Notes: a model not told the origin generated them from the letters alone. Shown: positions 40,661 to 51,237, counted from the first letter of the stretch. The stretch is DNA of 64,000 nucleotides from Pseudomonas sp. R84 (GCF_009834515.1 NZ_CP019426.1:3771501-3835500), one strand, 5' to 3'. Program-made: numbers and translations.

Positions 40661-40774
40661 TTACTGATGGCTGACCCAGAATACCGCTGTCCCTACTACG
40701 AGAATGATCAGGAACAGAATGGCCCACGCATCGACACTGCTGTCGCTTTTTCTTGCCTTGGTCGGGTTGCTCAT
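40661..40774 (-). CDS. 37-residue single-pass membrane peptide
   Basis: This short frame reads MSNPTKARKSDSSVDAWAIL and continues with a hydrophobic helix FLIILVVGTAVFWVS, ending HQ. A GAGG ribosome binding site lies about six bases before ATG 40774. The polar N-terminus with a single C-terminal helix is typical of small bacterial inner-membrane proteins. The function is unknown. It lies upstream of, and divergent from, cysI. Coding is supported by the ribosome binding site, composition and clean layout. Confidence 0.65.
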   Translation of the reverse strand: MSNPTKARKSDSSVDAWAILFLIILVVGTAVFWVSHQ

Positions 40775-41067
40775 TGCATCGCCTCTTGTCGGTTTTATCG
40801 GTGATTGCAGAAAGACTCGACCACAGTTAAGACGATGATTGTCGGCACGACAAATGTGGGTTAGTTGACAGCCATTCTCGTTAGGCGATTTGGTTCTTTA
40901 CATATACTCAAACATCACTTTTGCGCATAACTGCAAACGGGTATATTGCCCCGGCTCCTCTAGGGAGTGCGCGGCCGTGCGCGCAGAATTGCAGAGGCAA
41001 AATCGGACTCCAGCACGCGAAAACGCAGCGTTTTCCGAGTAGCCCAAAGCCTGAGAACAGGACTTAT

Positions 41068-42726
41068 ATGTACGTATATGACGAGTACGATCAGCGGATC
41101 ATCGAGGACCGCGTCAAGCAGTTCCGTGATCAGACCCGACGCTATCTGGCAGGTGAGCTGAGCGAAGAAGAATTCCGCCCCCTGCGCCTGCAAAATGGCC
41201 TGTACATCCAGCGCTTCGCGCCGATGTTGCGGGTGGCGGTGCCTTACGGCCAGCTGACTTCGCGTCAGACGCGGATGATGGCCAAGATTGCCCGCGACTA
41301 CGACAAGGGCTACGCCCACATCAGTACGCGGCAGAACGTGCAGTTCAACTGGCCGGCGGTGGAAGACATCCCGGACATTCTGGCTGAACTGGCCACCGTG
41401 CAGATGCACGCGATCCAGACCAGCGGTAACTGCCTGCGCAACGTCACCACCGACCAGTTCGCCGGTGTCGCGGCCGACGAAGTGATCGATCCGCGCCCAT
41501 GGTGCGAGATCGTCCGTCAGTGGACCACGTTCCACCCGGAATTCGCTTACCTGCCACGCAAGTTCAAAATCGCCGTCAACGGTTCGACCGCTGACCGCGC
41601 CGCCATTGAAGTCCACGACATCGGCCTTGAGCCGGTGCACAACGCCGCTGGCGAACTGGGTTTCCGTGTCTTGGTCGGCGGTGGCCTTGGCCGTACCCCG
41701 GTAGTCGGCGCGTTCATCAACGAGTTCCTGCCATGGCAGGACCTGTTGAGCTACCTCGACGCCATCCTGCGCGTATACAACCGCTACGGCCGTCGCGACA
41801 ACAAATACAAGGCGCGGATCAAGATCCTCGTCAAAGCCCTCACGCCGGAAGTGTTCGCGCAGAAAGTCGATGCGGAAATGGAACACCTGCGCGGTGGCCA
41901 GACCACATTGACCGACGCTGAGCTGCAGCGTGTGGCCAAGCACTTCGTCGATCCGGACTACAAGGCGCTGGACAACCAGACCGCGCAATTGGCCGATCTC
42001 GACAAGGAACATCCGGGTTTCGCCCGCTGGCGCACCCGCAACACTCTGGCGCACAAGAAGCCGGGTTATGTGGCCGTGACCCTGTCGCTGAAGCCGACCG
42101 GCGTTGCCCCGGGCGACATCACCGACAAGCAGCTCGATGCCGTCGCCGATCTGGCCGACCGCTACAGCTTCGGCCAACTGCGCACCTCGCACGAACAGAA
42201 CATCATTCTCGCCGACGTCGAGCAAAGCCAGCTGTTTACCCTGTGGGGCGAACTGCGTGAAGGCGGTTTCGCCACGCCGAACATCGGCTTGCTGACCGAC
42301 ATCATCTGCTGCCCTGGCGGTGACTTCTGCTCGCTGGCCAACGCCAAGTCGATCCCGATTGCCGAATCGATCCAGCGCCGCTTCGACGACCTCGATTACC
42401 TGTTCGACATCGGCGAGCTGGATCTGAATATCTCCGGTTGCATGAACGCCTGCGGTCACCACCATGTCGGCCACATCGGTATCCTTGGCGTCGACAAGAA
42501 AGGCGAAGAGTTCTATCAGGTCTCCCTCGGCGGCAGCGCCAGCCGTGATGCGAGCCTGGGCAAGATCCTCGGCCCATCCTTCGCTCAGGAAGCCATGCCT
42601 GACGTGATCTCGAAGCTGATCGACGTGTACGTTGAACAACGTACCGAAGACGAGCGCTTCATCGACACCTACCAGCGTATTGGCATCGACCTCTTCAAGG
42701 AACGCGTCTATGCAGCGAATCATTAA
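41068..42726 (+). CDS. cysI: Sulfite/nitrite reductase hemoprotein (CysI)
   Basis: This 552-residue siroheme/4Fe-4S enzyme of assimilatory sulfite reduction belongs to the single-chain class common in pseudomonads. The four cluster-ligating cysteines are visible: CCPGGDFC (Cys415 and Cys421) and GCMNACGHH (Cys458 and Cys462). The two ferredoxin-like half domains are recognisable from VPYGQLTSRQ and ISTRQNVQFNW. ATG 41068 (MYVYDEYDQRIIEDRVKQF) is the family start; the longer frame adds 49 residues. Its 3' end overlaps the DUF934 gene by 17 bases. Confidence 0.94.
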   Translation: MYVYDEYDQRIIEDRVKQFRDQTRRYLAGELSEEEFRPLRLQNGLYIQRFAPMLRVAVPYGQLTSRQTRMMAKIARDYDKGYAHISTRQNVQFNWPAVEDIPDILAELATVQMHAIQTSGNCLRNVTTDQFAGVAADEVIDPRPWCEIVRQWTTFHPEFAYLPRKFKIAVNGSTADRAAIEVHDIGLEPVHNAAGELGFRVLVGGGLGRTPVVGAFINEFLPWQDLLSYLDAILRVYNRYGRRDNKYKARIKILVKALTPEVFAQKVDAEMEHLRGGQTTLTDAELQRVAKHFVDPDYKALDNQTAQLADLDKEHPGFARWRTRNTLAHKKPGYVAVTLSLKPTGVAPGDITDKQLDAVADLADRYSFGQLRTSHEQNIILADVEQSQLFTLWGELREGGFATPNIGLLTDIICCPGGDFCSLANAKSIPIAESIQRRFDDLDYLFDIGELDLNISGCMNACGHHHVGHIGILGVDKKGEEFYQVSLGGSASRDASLGKILGPSFAQEAMPDVISKLIDVYVEQRTEDERFIDTYQRIGIDLFKERVYAANH

Positions 42727-43204
42727 AAACAACGAGGTCGTCGACGAAACCTGGCACTTGCTGCCCAAGGATTTCAACATCGACGAGATCAGCAACTGCG
42801 ACGATCTGATCGTGCCACTGCAACTGTGGCGCGAACACAGCCGCATGCTCAAGGCCCGCGACGGTGGTCTGGGCATCTGGCTGGATGCCGACGAAGAAGC
42901 CGAAGAAATCGGTGAAGACGTCGCCGAGTTTCAGGTGATTGCGCTGAATTTCCCGGCGTTCACCGACGGCCGCAACTATTCCAACGCCCGTCTGCTGCGT
43001 GACCGTTACGGTTTCAAAGGCGAACTGCGGGCGATTGGCGATGTACTGCGCGATCAGCTGTTTTATATGCATCGCTGCGGTTTCGACGCCTTTGCCATTC
43101 GCGCGGACAAAGACCCGTACGAAGCGCTGGAAGGCCTCAAGGACTTCTCGGTGACCTATCAGGCCGCCACTGACGAGCCGCTGCCGCTGTTCCGTCGCCG
43201 CTAA
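42710..43204 (+). CDS. DUF934 protein, partner of CysI
   Basis: This 164-residue protein (MQRIIKNNEVVDETWHLLPK) has the DUF934 segments LGIWLDADEEAEEI, ALNFPAFTDGRNYSNARLLR and GFKGELRAIGDVLRDQLFYM. DUF934 genes sit directly after cysI in many proteobacteria and are assumed to act in sulfite reduction, possibly linked to electron supply; the biochemical role is not established. Its ATG lies 17 bases inside cysI, implying translational coupling. The operon ends at the terminator at 43226-43260. Confidence 0.9.
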   Translation: MQRIIKNNEVVDETWHLLPKDFNIDEISNCDDLIVPLQLWREHSRMLKARDGGLGIWLDADEEAEEIGEDVAEFQVIALNFPAFTDGRNYSNARLLRDRYGFKGELRAIGDVLRDQLFYMHRCGFDAFAIRADKDPYEALEGLKDFSVTYQAATDEPLPLFRRR

Positions 43205-43225
43205 GTCTTCAGGTTTAGCGCGGAC

Positions 43226-43260
43226 AAAAAAACGCCGGTCATGTGACCGGCGTTTTTTTA
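43226..43260. terminator. Bidirectional intrinsic terminator
   Basis: AACGCCGGTC pairs with GACCGGCGTT across a 4-base ATGT loop, with A and T runs on either side. It serves both the cysI-DUF934 operon and the convergent sohB gene. Confidence 0.93.
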
Positions 43261-43272
43261 TGCCTGCTCGTG

Positions 43273-44304
43273 TTACCAGAAGCGCTGCTGAGTCAGACGA
43301 CTCCACCAGCTCAGCAGTACGCGGTCGACCGAGCCGCTGGCGGCCATGCCGATACGCTCCTGTAAGCTTTTGCGCTCGGCGTAGTGCAGGTGATAGACCT
43401 CGGCTTTTTTTGCCCGGTCCGCCAGGTATTCATCACTGGTCTTCAGTTCATCAACCAGTTGTTTATCCAGCGCCGCGACGCCGAGCCAGACTTCACCGGT
43501 GGCGACATCGTCAATCGCCAGTTGCGGGCGATAACGGGCGACGAAGTTCTTGAACAGTTGATGAGTGATGTCGAGGTCTTCCTGGAACTTCTCCCGGCCC
43601 TTTTCGGTGTTTTCGCCGAACACCGTCAGAGTGCGTTTGTATTCGCCAGCCGTCAGCACTTCGAAGTCGATATCGTGCTTCTTCAGCAAGCGATTGACGT
43701 TAGGCAACTGCGCCACAACACCGATCGAACCGAGGATCGCGAACGGCGCACTGATGATCTTCTCGCCGATGCACGCCATCATGTAGCCGCCGCTGGCCGC
43801 GACCTTGTCGATGCAAACGGTCAACGGCACACCGGCCTCGCGAATACGCGCCAGTTGCGACGACGCCAGGCCGTAGCTGTGGACCATGCCGCCGCCACTT
43901 TCCAGACGCAGGACCACTTCGTCCTTGGCTGTAGCGAGGGTCAGCAGCGCGGTGATTTCATGGCGCAGGCTTTCGGTGGCCGAGGCCTTGATGTCGCCGT
44001 CGAAATCCAGCACGAACACACGAGGTTTGGCCTCGGGCTTGTTCTTCTGCTTCTTCTCGCTTTTCTCGGACTTGGCTTCGCCCTTGCGCAAAGCCTTGAG
44101 CTGATCCTTGTCGAGCAAGGTCTGCTCCAGGCGCTCACGCAGGCCCTTGTAGAAATCATTGAGCTTGCTGACCTGCAACTGACCGGCCGACTTGCGCCGG
44201 CCCTTGCTGCGCAATGCGGCAAAACTGGCGAGCACCACCAGAATGGCGATCACCAGAGTGACGGTCTTGGCCAGGAAGCTGGCGTATTCGGTGAAAAACT
44301 CCAC
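43273..44304 (-). CDS. sohB: Inner-membrane serine protease SohB
   Basis: This 343-residue member of the S49 (signal peptide peptidase A-like) family has an N-terminal membrane anchor (TVTLVIAILVVLASFAAL). A charged Lys/Glu-rich linker (GEAKSEKSEKKQKNKPEAKP) follows, then the protease domain. The catalytic Ser171 lies in AASGGYMMA and the Lys223 partner in GEYKRTLTVFGENTEKG. Length matches E. coli SohB. It degrades peptides or signal peptides at the periplasmic face. It is monocistronic and divergent from the phosphatase gene. Confidence 0.94.
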   Translation of the reverse strand: MEFFTEYASFLAKTVTLVIAILVVLASFAALRSKGRRKSAGQLQVSKLNDFYKGLRERLEQTLLDKDQLKALRKGEAKSEKSEKKQKNKPEAKPRVFVLDFDGDIKASATESLRHEITALLTLATAKDEVVLRLESGGGMVHSYGLASSQLARIREAGVPLTVCIDKVAASGGYMMACIGEKIISAPFAILGSIGVVAQLPNVNRLLKKHDIDFEVLTAGEYKRTLTVFGENTEKGREKFQEDLDITHQLFKNFVARYRPQLAIDDVATGEVWLGVAALDKQLVDELKTSDEYLADRAKKAEVYHLHYAERKSLQERIGMAASGSVDRVLLSWWSRLTQQRFW

Positions 44305-44508
44305 AGAGACTCCTTAGAACAGTGCGTGGATGTGAAACACACGCGGGATGGCTCCAGCATACCCATGCGCCGGCTCATCGGCCAGCCGTGAAACCTCTGG
44401 CAACACCCCTGTAACGGGCATTTCAAACAAGCGTATGTTTTTTCATTGACAGCTCCCCGCCATCCTCATAACCTCGCCAAACCTTCAACGTACCGGGATG
44501 ACGCGGAC

Positions 44509-45219
44509 GTGGGCAGTATCTACTTGATTCGACATGGCCAGGCCTCCTTTGGTGCAGACGACTATGACGTCCTGTCGCCGACCGGTGTGCGCCAGGCAGA
44601 AATCCTCGGTCAGCACCTCGCTGAACTGGGTATCAGCTTCGATCGCTGCCTCGCCGGTGACCTGCGTCGCCAACAGCACACGGCCACCAGCGCGCTGGCG
44701 CAGTACGCCGCCAAAGGCCTGCCGGTGCCGACGCTGGAAACCGATTCTGCGTTCAACGAATTCGATGCCGACGCGGTCATTCGCGCGCTGCTCCCGGACA
44801 TGCTGGCAGACGAGCCGGAAGCCCTCGACATCCTGCGCAACGCCGCGCAGAACCGTGGCGAATTCCAACGCATTTTCGCCCTGATCATCGAGCGCTGGCT
44901 GGCCGGCACTTACGACACACCGGGGCTGGAAAGCTGGCTGGGTTTCGTCGAACGCGTCCAGGCCGGGCTGCACCGCATTCTTGATCTGGCCGATAAAAAC
45001 CAGAAAATCGCCGTGTTCACCTCCGGCGGCACCATCACCGCCCTGCTCCACCTCATTACGCAAATGCCTGCCAGACAGGCCTTTGAATTGAACTGGCAAA
45101 TCGTCAACACCTCGCTCAACCAGCTGAAGTTCCGCGGTCGCGAGGTGGCTTTGGCCTCCTTCAACAGTCATGCACATTTGCAGTTGTTGAAGGCTCCGGA
45201 ACTCATCACTTTCCGTTGA
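44509..45219 (+). CDS. Histidine phosphatase family protein
   Basis: This 236-residue protein has the RHGQAS signature with its phospho-accepting His nine residues from the start (GSIYLIRHGQASFGADDYD), plus later AGDLRRQQHTATSAL and VFTSGGTITALL segments of the phosphoglycerate mutase-like fold. I choose GTG 44509 because the fold starts there; a longer TTG start at 44446 adds about 21 non-family residues and lacks support. The substrate is unknown. It lies directly upstream of the SCP2-like gene on the same strand, about 50 bases apart, so a two-gene operon is possible. Confidence 0.82.
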   Translation: MGSIYLIRHGQASFGADDYDVLSPTGVRQAEILGQHLAELGISFDRCLAGDLRRQQHTATSALAQYAAKGLPVPTLETDSAFNEFDADAVIRALLPDMLADEPEALDILRNAAQNRGEFQRIFALIIERWLAGTYDTPGLESWLGFVERVQAGLHRILDLADKNQKIAVFTSGGTITALLHLITQMPARQAFELNWQIVNTSLNQLKFRGREVALASFNSHAHLQLLKAPELITFR

Positions 45220-45269
45220 GTCCGGTTAACTGTGAACCTTGCTGTAATCAACCTCATAAGGATCGAACC

Positions 45270-45587
45270 ATGACCTCCGTAGCCGATGCCGTAAAAGCAA
45301 TGCAAGCCAAGTTCAACCCAGCCGCTGCTGCCGGTCTGGATCTGGTTTTCGGTTTCAACATCACCGACGAAGACAAGCAGTACTCGCTGATTGTCAAAGA
45401 CGGCACCTGCGACATCCAGGAAGGCGAAAACCCGGACGCCAACTGCACGCTGGTACTGGATAGCGAAACCCTGAAAGGTATCGTCAGCGGCGAAACCGAC
45501 GGCATGCAGGCTTTCATGGGCGGCAAGCTGCGCGTTGAAGGCGACATGATGCTGTCGATGAAACTGTCCGAGCTGTTCCCGGCGTAA
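45270..45587 (+). CDS. SCP2 sterol-binding domain protein
   Basis: This 105-residue protein consists only of an SCP2 (sterol carrier protein 2) domain: VADAVKAMQAKFNPAAAAGL, YSLIVKDGTCDIQEGE, ANCTLVLDSETLKGIVSGE and FMGGKLRVEGDMMLSMKL. Such proteins bind lipids or acyl chains in a hydrophobic pocket; the bacterial role is unknown. ATG 45270 follows an AAGGATCGA ribosome site. A strong terminator follows. Confidence 0.92.
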   Translation: MTSVADAVKAMQAKFNPAAAAGLDLVFGFNITDEDKQYSLIVKDGTCDIQEGENPDANCTLVLDSETLKGIVSGETDGMQAFMGGKLRVEGDMMLSMKLSELFPA

Positions 45588-45610
45588 TAGCGACGTTCAG
45601 TGACACAAGA

Positions 45611-45636
45611 ATCCCGCCCCCAGTGGCGGGATTTTT
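45611..45636 (+). terminator. Intrinsic terminator after the SCP2-like gene
   Basis: ATCCCGCC and GGCGGGAT form a stem directly followed by TTTTTG. Confidence 0.93.
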
Positions 45637-45646
45637 GCGTTTCGGC

Positions 45647-45745
45647 CCTGTAGGAGCTGCGGCACGCTGCGATCTTTTGATCTGTTTTTTTTAGAACGCA
45701 AAGTCAAAAGATCGCAGCCTCGTTTCACTCGACAGTTCCTACAGG
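45647..45745. repeat. Long inverted repeat of a second family
   Basis: The outer CTGTAGGA...TCCTACAG and inner GCTGCGATCTTTTGA...TCAAAAGATCGCAGC arms make a ~100-base palindrome. It shares TGTAGGA tips with the REP doublets but has a different core (GATCTTTTGA). It lies between the SCP2-like gene and the convergent yejF. Confidence 0.8.
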
Positions 45746-45746
45746 G

Positions 45747-47321
45747 TTACCCAGTGAACGAAGCCGCCAGCAACTCTCGGGTATACGGATGCTGCGCCGC
45801 ATCAAACAGCGCATTCGTCTCGCCACGCTCCACCACTTCACCGTCCTTCATCACGATCAAGTCATGCGCCAGTGCTCGCACCACCGCCAGATCGTGGCTG
45901 ATGAACAGATAGGTCAGGCCGTGCTCCGCCTGCAAACGCCGCAGCAAAGCCACGATCTGCTTTTGCACCGTGCGATCCAGTGCCGACGTCGGCTCATCCA
46001 GCAGGATCAAGTCGGGCTTGAGCACCAGCGCCCGGGCAATCGCGATGCGTTGCCGCTGACCACCGGAAAACTCGTGGGGATAGCGATGCCGTGTGGCAGG
46101 GTCGAGACCGACTTCACGCAACACATCGATCACCGCCCGTTCGCGCTCAGCGGCATCCAAATCGCTGTGCACCTGTAGTCCTTCGGCGATGATCTGCTCC
46201 ACACACAGGCGCGGACTGAGGCTGCCAAACGGATCCTGAAACACCACTTGCAGGCGTTTGCGTAGCGGCCGGAGTTGTTTGCCGCTCAAGTGCTCCAGCG
46301 CCTCGCCTTGAAAGCGAATACTGCCTTGCGCATCGAGCAAACGCAGAATCGCCTGGCCCAGCGTCGACTTGCCGGAACCGGATTCACCGACAATCCCCAA
46401 GGTCTTGCCGCGCTGAAGCTTCAAGTCAATGCCGTTGACCGCGTGCAAGTACGACTTCGCGCGCAGCCAACCACCGCCCAAACGGAAGCGCACATTGAGA
46501 TCGCGCACCTCCAGCAAATCCTCCGCAGGCTCCCGGCACAACGCTTCGCCACCCGGTTCGGCGTTGAGCAACTCGATGCTGTAAGGATGTTGCGGTGCGT
46601 TGAACAACTGTTCACACGACGCCTGTTCGACAATCACCCCGCCGCGCATGACCGCCACCCGCTGAGCGATGTTTCGCACCAGATTCAGATCATGACTGAT
46701 GATCAACAGCGCCATGCCCAGCCGCTCCTGCAGTTCTTTGAGCAACAGCAGAATCTTGCGTTGCACGGTCACGTCCAGCGCGGTGGTCGGCTCGTCGGCG
46801 ATCAGCAATTGCGGCTCGCAGGCCAGCGCCATGGCGATCATCACCCGTTGTCGCTGACCGCCCGAGAGCTGATGCGGATAGGCCTTGAGCCGTTCGCGCG
46901 GGCGTTGAATGCCGACCAGTTCGAGCAACTGCAGAATCCGTTGGCGCGCCGCCGCGCCGGCCAGACCTTTGTGCAGGGCGAGGCTTTCACCCAGTTGTCG
47001 CTCAATCGTGTGCAAAGGGTTCAGCGAGCTCATCGGCTCCTGAAAAATCATCGCGATGCGGTGACCGCGCAGTTGCCGCAGATAGCGTTCATGTACGCCC
47101 AGCAACTCCTCGCCGGCATAACGGATGCTGCCGTCGATCCGGGTGATGGCCGGGTCAAGCAATTGCAGAATACTGTGCGCCGTCACCGATTTACCCGAGC
47201 CGGATTCGCCGACCAGCGCCAGACACTCGCCGGGGCGGATATCGAGGTCGATGCCATGCACCACAGGCTGGCCATTGAAGGCGACACGCAGGTCGCGTAT
47301 TTCGATCAGATGTTCAGGCAT
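45747..47321 (-). CDS. yejF: Peptide ABC transporter double ATPase YejF
   Basis: This 524-residue protein has two tandem ABC ATPase domains. Walker A is GESGSGKS in both halves (about residues 40 and 320), with signatures LSGGQRQR and FSGGQRQR and Walker B LLIADEPT and LILLDEPT. It energises the YejABE importer for oligopeptides, and microcin C in enterobacteria. ATG 47321 ([17 protein letters not shown]) lies one base after the yejE stop. The longer frame from 47345 overlaps yejE and is not needed. It is the last gene of the yej operon. Confidence 0.95.
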   Translation of the reverse strand: MPEHLIEIRDLRVAFNGQPVVHGIDLDIRPGECLALVGESGSGKSVTAHSILQLLDPAITRIDGSIRYAGEELLGVHERYLRQLRGHRIAMIFQEPMSSLNPLHTIERQLGESLALHKGLAGAAARQRILQLLELVGIQRPRERLKAYPHQLSGGQRQRVMIAMALACEPQLLIADEPTTALDVTVQRKILLLLKELQERLGMALLIISHDLNLVRNIAQRVAVMRGGVIVEQASCEQLFNAPQHPYSIELLNAEPGGEALCREPAEDLLEVRDLNVRFRLGGGWLRAKSYLHAVNGIDLKLQRGKTLGIVGESGSGKSTLGQAILRLLDAQGSIRFQGEALEHLSGKQLRPLRKRLQVVFQDPFGSLSPRLCVEQIIAEGLQVHSDLDAAERERAVIDVLREVGLDPATRHRYPHEFSGGQRQRIAIARALVLKPDLILLDEPTSALDRTVQKQIVALLRRLQAEHGLTYLFISHDLAVVRALAHDLIVMKDGEVVERGETNALFDAAQHPYTRELLAASFTG

Positions 47322-47322
47322 A

Positions 47323-48345
47323 TCAAGTCCTCGGATCAAACGCATCGCGGCAGGCTTCGCCGATGAATACCAGCAGCGAAAGAATCAGCGCCAAAGCAAA
47401 GAACGCGGTCAAACCGAGCCACGGCGCTTGCAGGTTGCTCTTGCCCTGGCCGATCAACTCACCCAGCGAAGCGCTGCCGGCCGGCATGCCGAAACCGAGA
47501 AAATCCAGCGCCGACAAGGTCGCGATCGCTCCGGTGAGAATGAACGGCAGATAAGTCAGCGTCGCGCTCATGGCATTGGGCAGGATGTGCCGAAAGATCA
47601 CTTGCGCATCGCCAACCCCCAGTGCCCGGGCGGCTTTCACGTACTCCAGACCGCGACTGCGCAGGAACTCGGCCCGCACCACATCGACCAGGCTCAACCA
47701 GGAAAACAGCGCCATGATCCCCAGCAACCACCAGAAATTCGGCTCGACAAACCCGGACAGAATGATCAGCAGGTACAACACCGGCAGTCCCGACCAGACC
47801 TCCAGCACGCGCTGACCGATCAGGTCGACCCAACCGCCGTAGTAACCCTGCAATGCGCCGGCGGCGATGCCGATCAGCGCACTCGCCGCCGTCAGCGCCA
47901 AGGCAAACAGCAGCGAAACGCGCGTGCCGAAAATCACCCGTGCCAGCACGTCGCGTGCCTGATCATCGGTGCCCAGCCAGTTGTCGCCACTGGGCGGACT
48001 CGGTGCCGGCTCCGTGAGGTCGTAATTGACCGTGTCGAAAGCGAACGGAATCGGCGCAAACCACAGCCGCCCGCCCTGCCCCTCGATCAACTGCCGCACC
48101 TGCGCGCTGCGATAGTCCGGTTGAAACGGCAACTCGCCGCCGAAGTCCTGCTCGGTGTAGCGCTTGAACGCCGGGAAATACCAGTCGCCCTGATACGTCA
48201 CCAGCAGCGGTTTGTCATTGGCTACCAACTCACCGCCGAGGCTCGCGCCAAACAACAAGAGAAACAGCCACAGCGACCACCAGCCGCGCCGATGTGCCTT
48301 GAAGCGCGCCCAGCGGCGCTGGCCGATTGGAGATAACGTCAGCAT
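47323..48345 (-). CDS. yejE: Peptide ABC transporter permease YejE
   Basis: This 340-residue inner-membrane permease has the N-terminal helix WWSLWLFLLLFGASLGGELV, a periplasmic loop (~30-140) and the DppC-type transmembrane domain with the conserved ATPase-contact loop EYVKAARALGVGDAQVIFRH. ATG 48345 overlaps the yejB stop by one base (TGATG). It forms the channel with YejB. Confidence 0.94.
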   Translation of the reverse strand: MLTLSPIGQRRWARFKAHRRGWWSLWLFLLLFGASLGGELVANDKPLLVTYQGDWYFPAFKRYTEQDFGGELPFQPDYRSAQVRQLIEGQGGRLWFAPIPFAFDTVNYDLTEPAPSPPSGDNWLGTDDQARDVLARVIFGTRVSLLFALALTAASALIGIAAGALQGYYGGWVDLIGQRVLEVWSGLPVLYLLIILSGFVEPNFWWLLGIMALFSWLSLVDVVRAEFLRSRGLEYVKAARALGVGDAQVIFRHILPNAMSATLTYLPFILTGAIATLSALDFLGFGMPAGSASLGELIGQGKSNLQAPWLGLTAFFALALILSLLVFIGEACRDAFDPRT

Positions 48346-49409
48346 CAGGCAGCCCTCGCGGTGAAGTCGATGCGCGGGTCGACCAGTGTGTAGCAAAGGT
48401 CGCCGAGCAGTTTTATCAGCAGGCCGAACAAGGTGAAGATGAACAGCGAACCGAACACCACCGGATAGTCGCGCGCCACCGCCGCTTCATAACTGAGGCG
48501 GCCGAGGCCATCCAGCGAGAAGATCACTTCGATCAGCAGCGAACCGCCGAAGAACACCGTCACCAATGCTTGCGGCAATCCGGCGACGACCAGCAGCATC
48601 GCATTGCGAAACACATGGCCGTACAACACCTGTTTTTCACTCAGGCCCTTGGCGCGCGCCGTCACCACATACAGGCGCGAGATCTCGTTGAGAAAGCTGT
48701 TCTTGGTCAGGATGGTCAATGTGGCAAAACCGCCAATGACCAAGGCGATCACCGGCAGCACCAAGTGCCAGAAATAGTCGGCCACCTTGCCCCATGGTGA
48801 CAGTTCGGCGAAGTTGTCCGAGACCAGCCCGCGCACCGGAAACCAGTCCAGCGCCATGCCACCGGCAAACACCACGATCAGCAGCAGCGCAAAGAGAAAT
48901 CCCGGCAGCGCATAACCGATGATGATCGCCACGCTGCTCCAGACATCGAACGCCGAGCCGTTGTGCACCGCTTTGCGAATGCCCAGCGGAATCGACACCA
49001 GATAGGTGATCAGTGTCGCCCACAGGCCCAGCGACAAGGTCACCGGCAGTTTCTGCCAGATCAATTCGGTGACGCTGGCACCGCGAAAGAAACTCTGGCC
49101 AAAGTCCAGTTGCGCATACCTTTTGAGCATCAGCCACAAGCGCTCGCTGGCCGGTTTATCGAAGCCGTACTGGCGCTCGATATCGGCCACCAGTTTCGGG
49201 TCCAGCCCTCGGGTCGCGCGGGACTCACCTCCAACGGTTTCGACATGGCTGGAACCCACCGCCGCGCCCACGCCAATCCCCTGCAAGCGCGCGATGGCCT
49301 GCTCGACCGGGCCACCGGGCGCGGCTTGCACGATAACGAAATTGACCAGCAGGATCGCCAGCAACGTCGGCACGATCAGCAGCAGGCGGCGCAGGCTATA
49401 ACCCCACAT
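48345..49409 (-). CDS. yejB: Peptide ABC transporter permease YejB
   Basis: This 354-residue DppB-type permease has the start [20 protein letters not shown], a family periplasmic insert ([14 protein letters not shown] loop, [20 protein letters not shown]), and the EAA-type loop [20 protein letters not shown]. It has six membrane helices. It overlaps the end of yejA by 14 bases, so expression is coupled. Confidence 0.94.
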   Translation of the reverse strand: MWGYSLRRLLLIVPTLLAILLVNFVIVQAAPGGPVEQAIARLQGIGVGAAVGSSHVETVGGESRATRGLDPKLVADIERQYGFDKPASERLWLMLKRYAQLDFGQSFFRGASVTELIWQKLPVTLSLGLWATLITYLVSIPLGIRKAVHNGSAFDVWSSVAIIIGYALPGFLFALLLIVVFAGGMALDWFPVRGLVSDNFAELSPWGKVADYFWHLVLPVIALVIGGFATLTILTKNSFLNEISRLYVVTARAKGLSEKQVLYGHVFRNAMLLVVAGLPQALVTVFFGGSLLIEVIFSLDGLGRLSYEAAVARDYPVVFGSLFIFTLFGLLIKLLGDLCYTLVDPRIDFTARAA

Positions 49410-51237
49410 GGCTGTACTCCTTGGGCTTCTGAGTTGTGGTCAGTGCGGTCGGGCTGATTTCCCACCAGGTGTCGAGGCCAGCGTCGTATAACGGCGCAAT
49501 CGCCGGTCGGCCGAAGCGGTTCCACCACACCGTGGAAATCCCCGGCGGGTAATAGTTGGGCACCCAGTAATAGCCCCACTGCAACACCCGATCCAACGCA
49601 TGAGCATGACGCAGCAGACTCTGGCGATTGTCGGCCTGCACCAGCCCTTCGAGCAGTGCATCGACAGCCGGATCACGCAGGACCATGTAATTGTTCGAGC
49701 CGGGATCAGCGGCGCCGTCGGAGCCAAAGTAATTGAACATCTCGCGCCCCGGTGCCTGACTCACCGGGTAACCGGCGACGATCATGTCGTAGTCGCGATT
49801 GCGCACGCGGTTGGTGTATTGCGCGGTGTCGACCTGGCGAATATCGAAGCCGATGCCGATCTGCGCCAGGTTGCGTTTGAACGGTAACAACAGCCGTTCG
49901 AAACCTTTCTGGCCATTGAGAAACGTGAAGTGCAGCAGCTCGCCACCGGCATTCACCAACTGATCGCCCTGAGGTTTCCAGCCAGCGGCTTCGAGCAGTT
50001 TCAGTGCCTGCAATTGTTCGGCGCGGATGTTGCCACTGCCGTCGGTTTTCGGTGGTTCAAACACCGTAGTGAACACTTCCTCGGGAATCTGCCCGCGCAA
50101 CGGCTCAAGAATCTTCAGCTCTTCGGCATCCGGCAACGCAGTGGCCGCCAGTGCGCTGTGGGAGAAGTAGCTGCGCTGACGCAGGTACATGCTGCGCATC
50201 ATCTGCCGGTTGCTCCATTCGAAATCCCAAAGCATGGCGATCGCCTGACGCACGCGACGATCCTGAAACAGTGGTTTTTGCAGGTTGAACACAAAACCCT
50301 GCGCACCTTGCGCAGCACCGGGCGCGAGGTGCTCACGGAGCAATTTGCCTTGCTCGAGTGCAGCGCCCGCGTAGCCGATGGTGAAACTGGTGGCGGAGAA
50401 CTCGCGGTTGTAATCGAAGCCGCCGGCCTTGAGCACCTGCCGCGACACGTCGGTGTCGGCGAAGAACTCCACGCTCAGTTGATCGAAGTTGTAGAGGCCG
50501 CGCGTGATCGGCAGGTCCTTGGCCCACCAGTCCTGCACCCGTTGAAATTGCACGCTACGCCCGGCATCCACCGCGCTGATGCGGTACGGGCCGCTGCCCG
50601 GCGGAATCTCGAAACCGCCGCCCTCGGCGAAGTCCCGCGTACGCCACCAATGTTCGGGCAGCACCGGCAGTGTCGCCAGGTCCAGCGGCAAGGTGCGGCT
50701 GTCGTTGTTCTTGAAGAGAAAGCGCACCTGCGTCGGCGACTCGACGACGACCTCGGCGACATCGCGAAACTGCTGGCGGTATTTGAGACTGCCCTGAGTG
50801 GTGAACAGGTTGAAGGTGTAGCGCACGTCTTCGGCGGTGATCGGCGTGCCATCGTCGAAACGCGCCTTCGGGTTCAGGTAGAAGCGTATCCAGCGACGAT
50901 CCGGATCCAGCTCCATCTGCTGCGCCACCAGACCGTAGACGCTATAGGGTTCGTCCTTGCTGCGATAGGCCAGTGGCGCGTAGAGCCAGCCATCGATATC
51001 GGCCACGCCGGTGCCTTTGTCGGTGTAGGGAATCAGGTGGTCGAACGGGCCGCTTTCCAGCGAAGAACGGCGCAGGCTGCCGCCCTTCGGCGCGTCGGGG
51101 TTGGCGTAGGCCAGATGCTGGAAGTCGGGAGCGTATTTGGCGGGTTCGCCGTAAACCGTTAACGCCGGTTGCGGGGCGGCCCAACTGAGCGGTGTTAGAA
51201 GCGCGAAAGCGCTGAATAAAATGAGCCTTGAGAACAT
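49396..51237 (-). CDS. yejA: Peptide ABC transporter substrate-binding protein YejA
   Basis: This 613-residue type II (SBP_bac_5) oligopeptide-binding protein has signal peptide [20 protein letters not shown] and segments [36 protein letters not shown] and [23 protein letters not shown] regions of the YejA branch. It delivers peptides to YejBEF and is the first gene of the four-gene operon. A REP doublet lies just upstream. Confidence 0.95.
   Translation of the reverse strand: MFSRLILFSAFALLTPLSWAAPQPALTVYGEPAKYAPDFQHLAYANPDAPKGGSLRRSSLESGPFDHLIPYTDKGTGVADIDGWLYAPLAYRSKDEPYSVYGLVAQQMELDPDRRWIRFYLNPKARFDDGTPITAEDVRYTFNLFTTQGSLKYRQQFRDVAEVVVESPTQVRFLFKNNDSRTLPLDLATLPVLPEHWWRTRDFAEGGGFEIPPGSGPYRISAVDAGRSVQFQRVQDWWAKDLPITRGLYNFDQLSVEFFADTDVSRQVLKAGGFDYNREFSATSFTIGYAGAALEQGKLLREHLAPGAAQGAQGFVFNLQKPLFQDRRVRQAIAMLWDFEWSNRQMMRSMYLRQRSYFSHSALAATALPDAEELKILEPLRGQIPEEVFTTVFEPPKTDGSGNIRAEQLQALKLLEAAGWKPQGDQLVNAGGELLHFTFLNGQKGFERLLLPFKRNLAQIGIGFDIRQVDTAQYTNRVRNRDYDMIVAGYPVSQAPGREMFNYFGSDGAADPGSNNYMVLRDPAVDALLEGLVQADNRQSLLRHAHALDRVLQWGYYWVPNYYPPGISTVWWNRFGRPAIAPLYDAGLDTWWEISPTALTTTQKPKEYSHVGL

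Noticed and set aside
40960..42876. 638-residue open frame opposite cysI
   Set aside because: Antisense shadow; cysI carries all cluster cysteines on the other strand.
44446..44508. TTG-initiated extension of the histidine phosphatase
   Set aside because: TTG start without ribosome site; the extra residues do not match the phosphatase fold.
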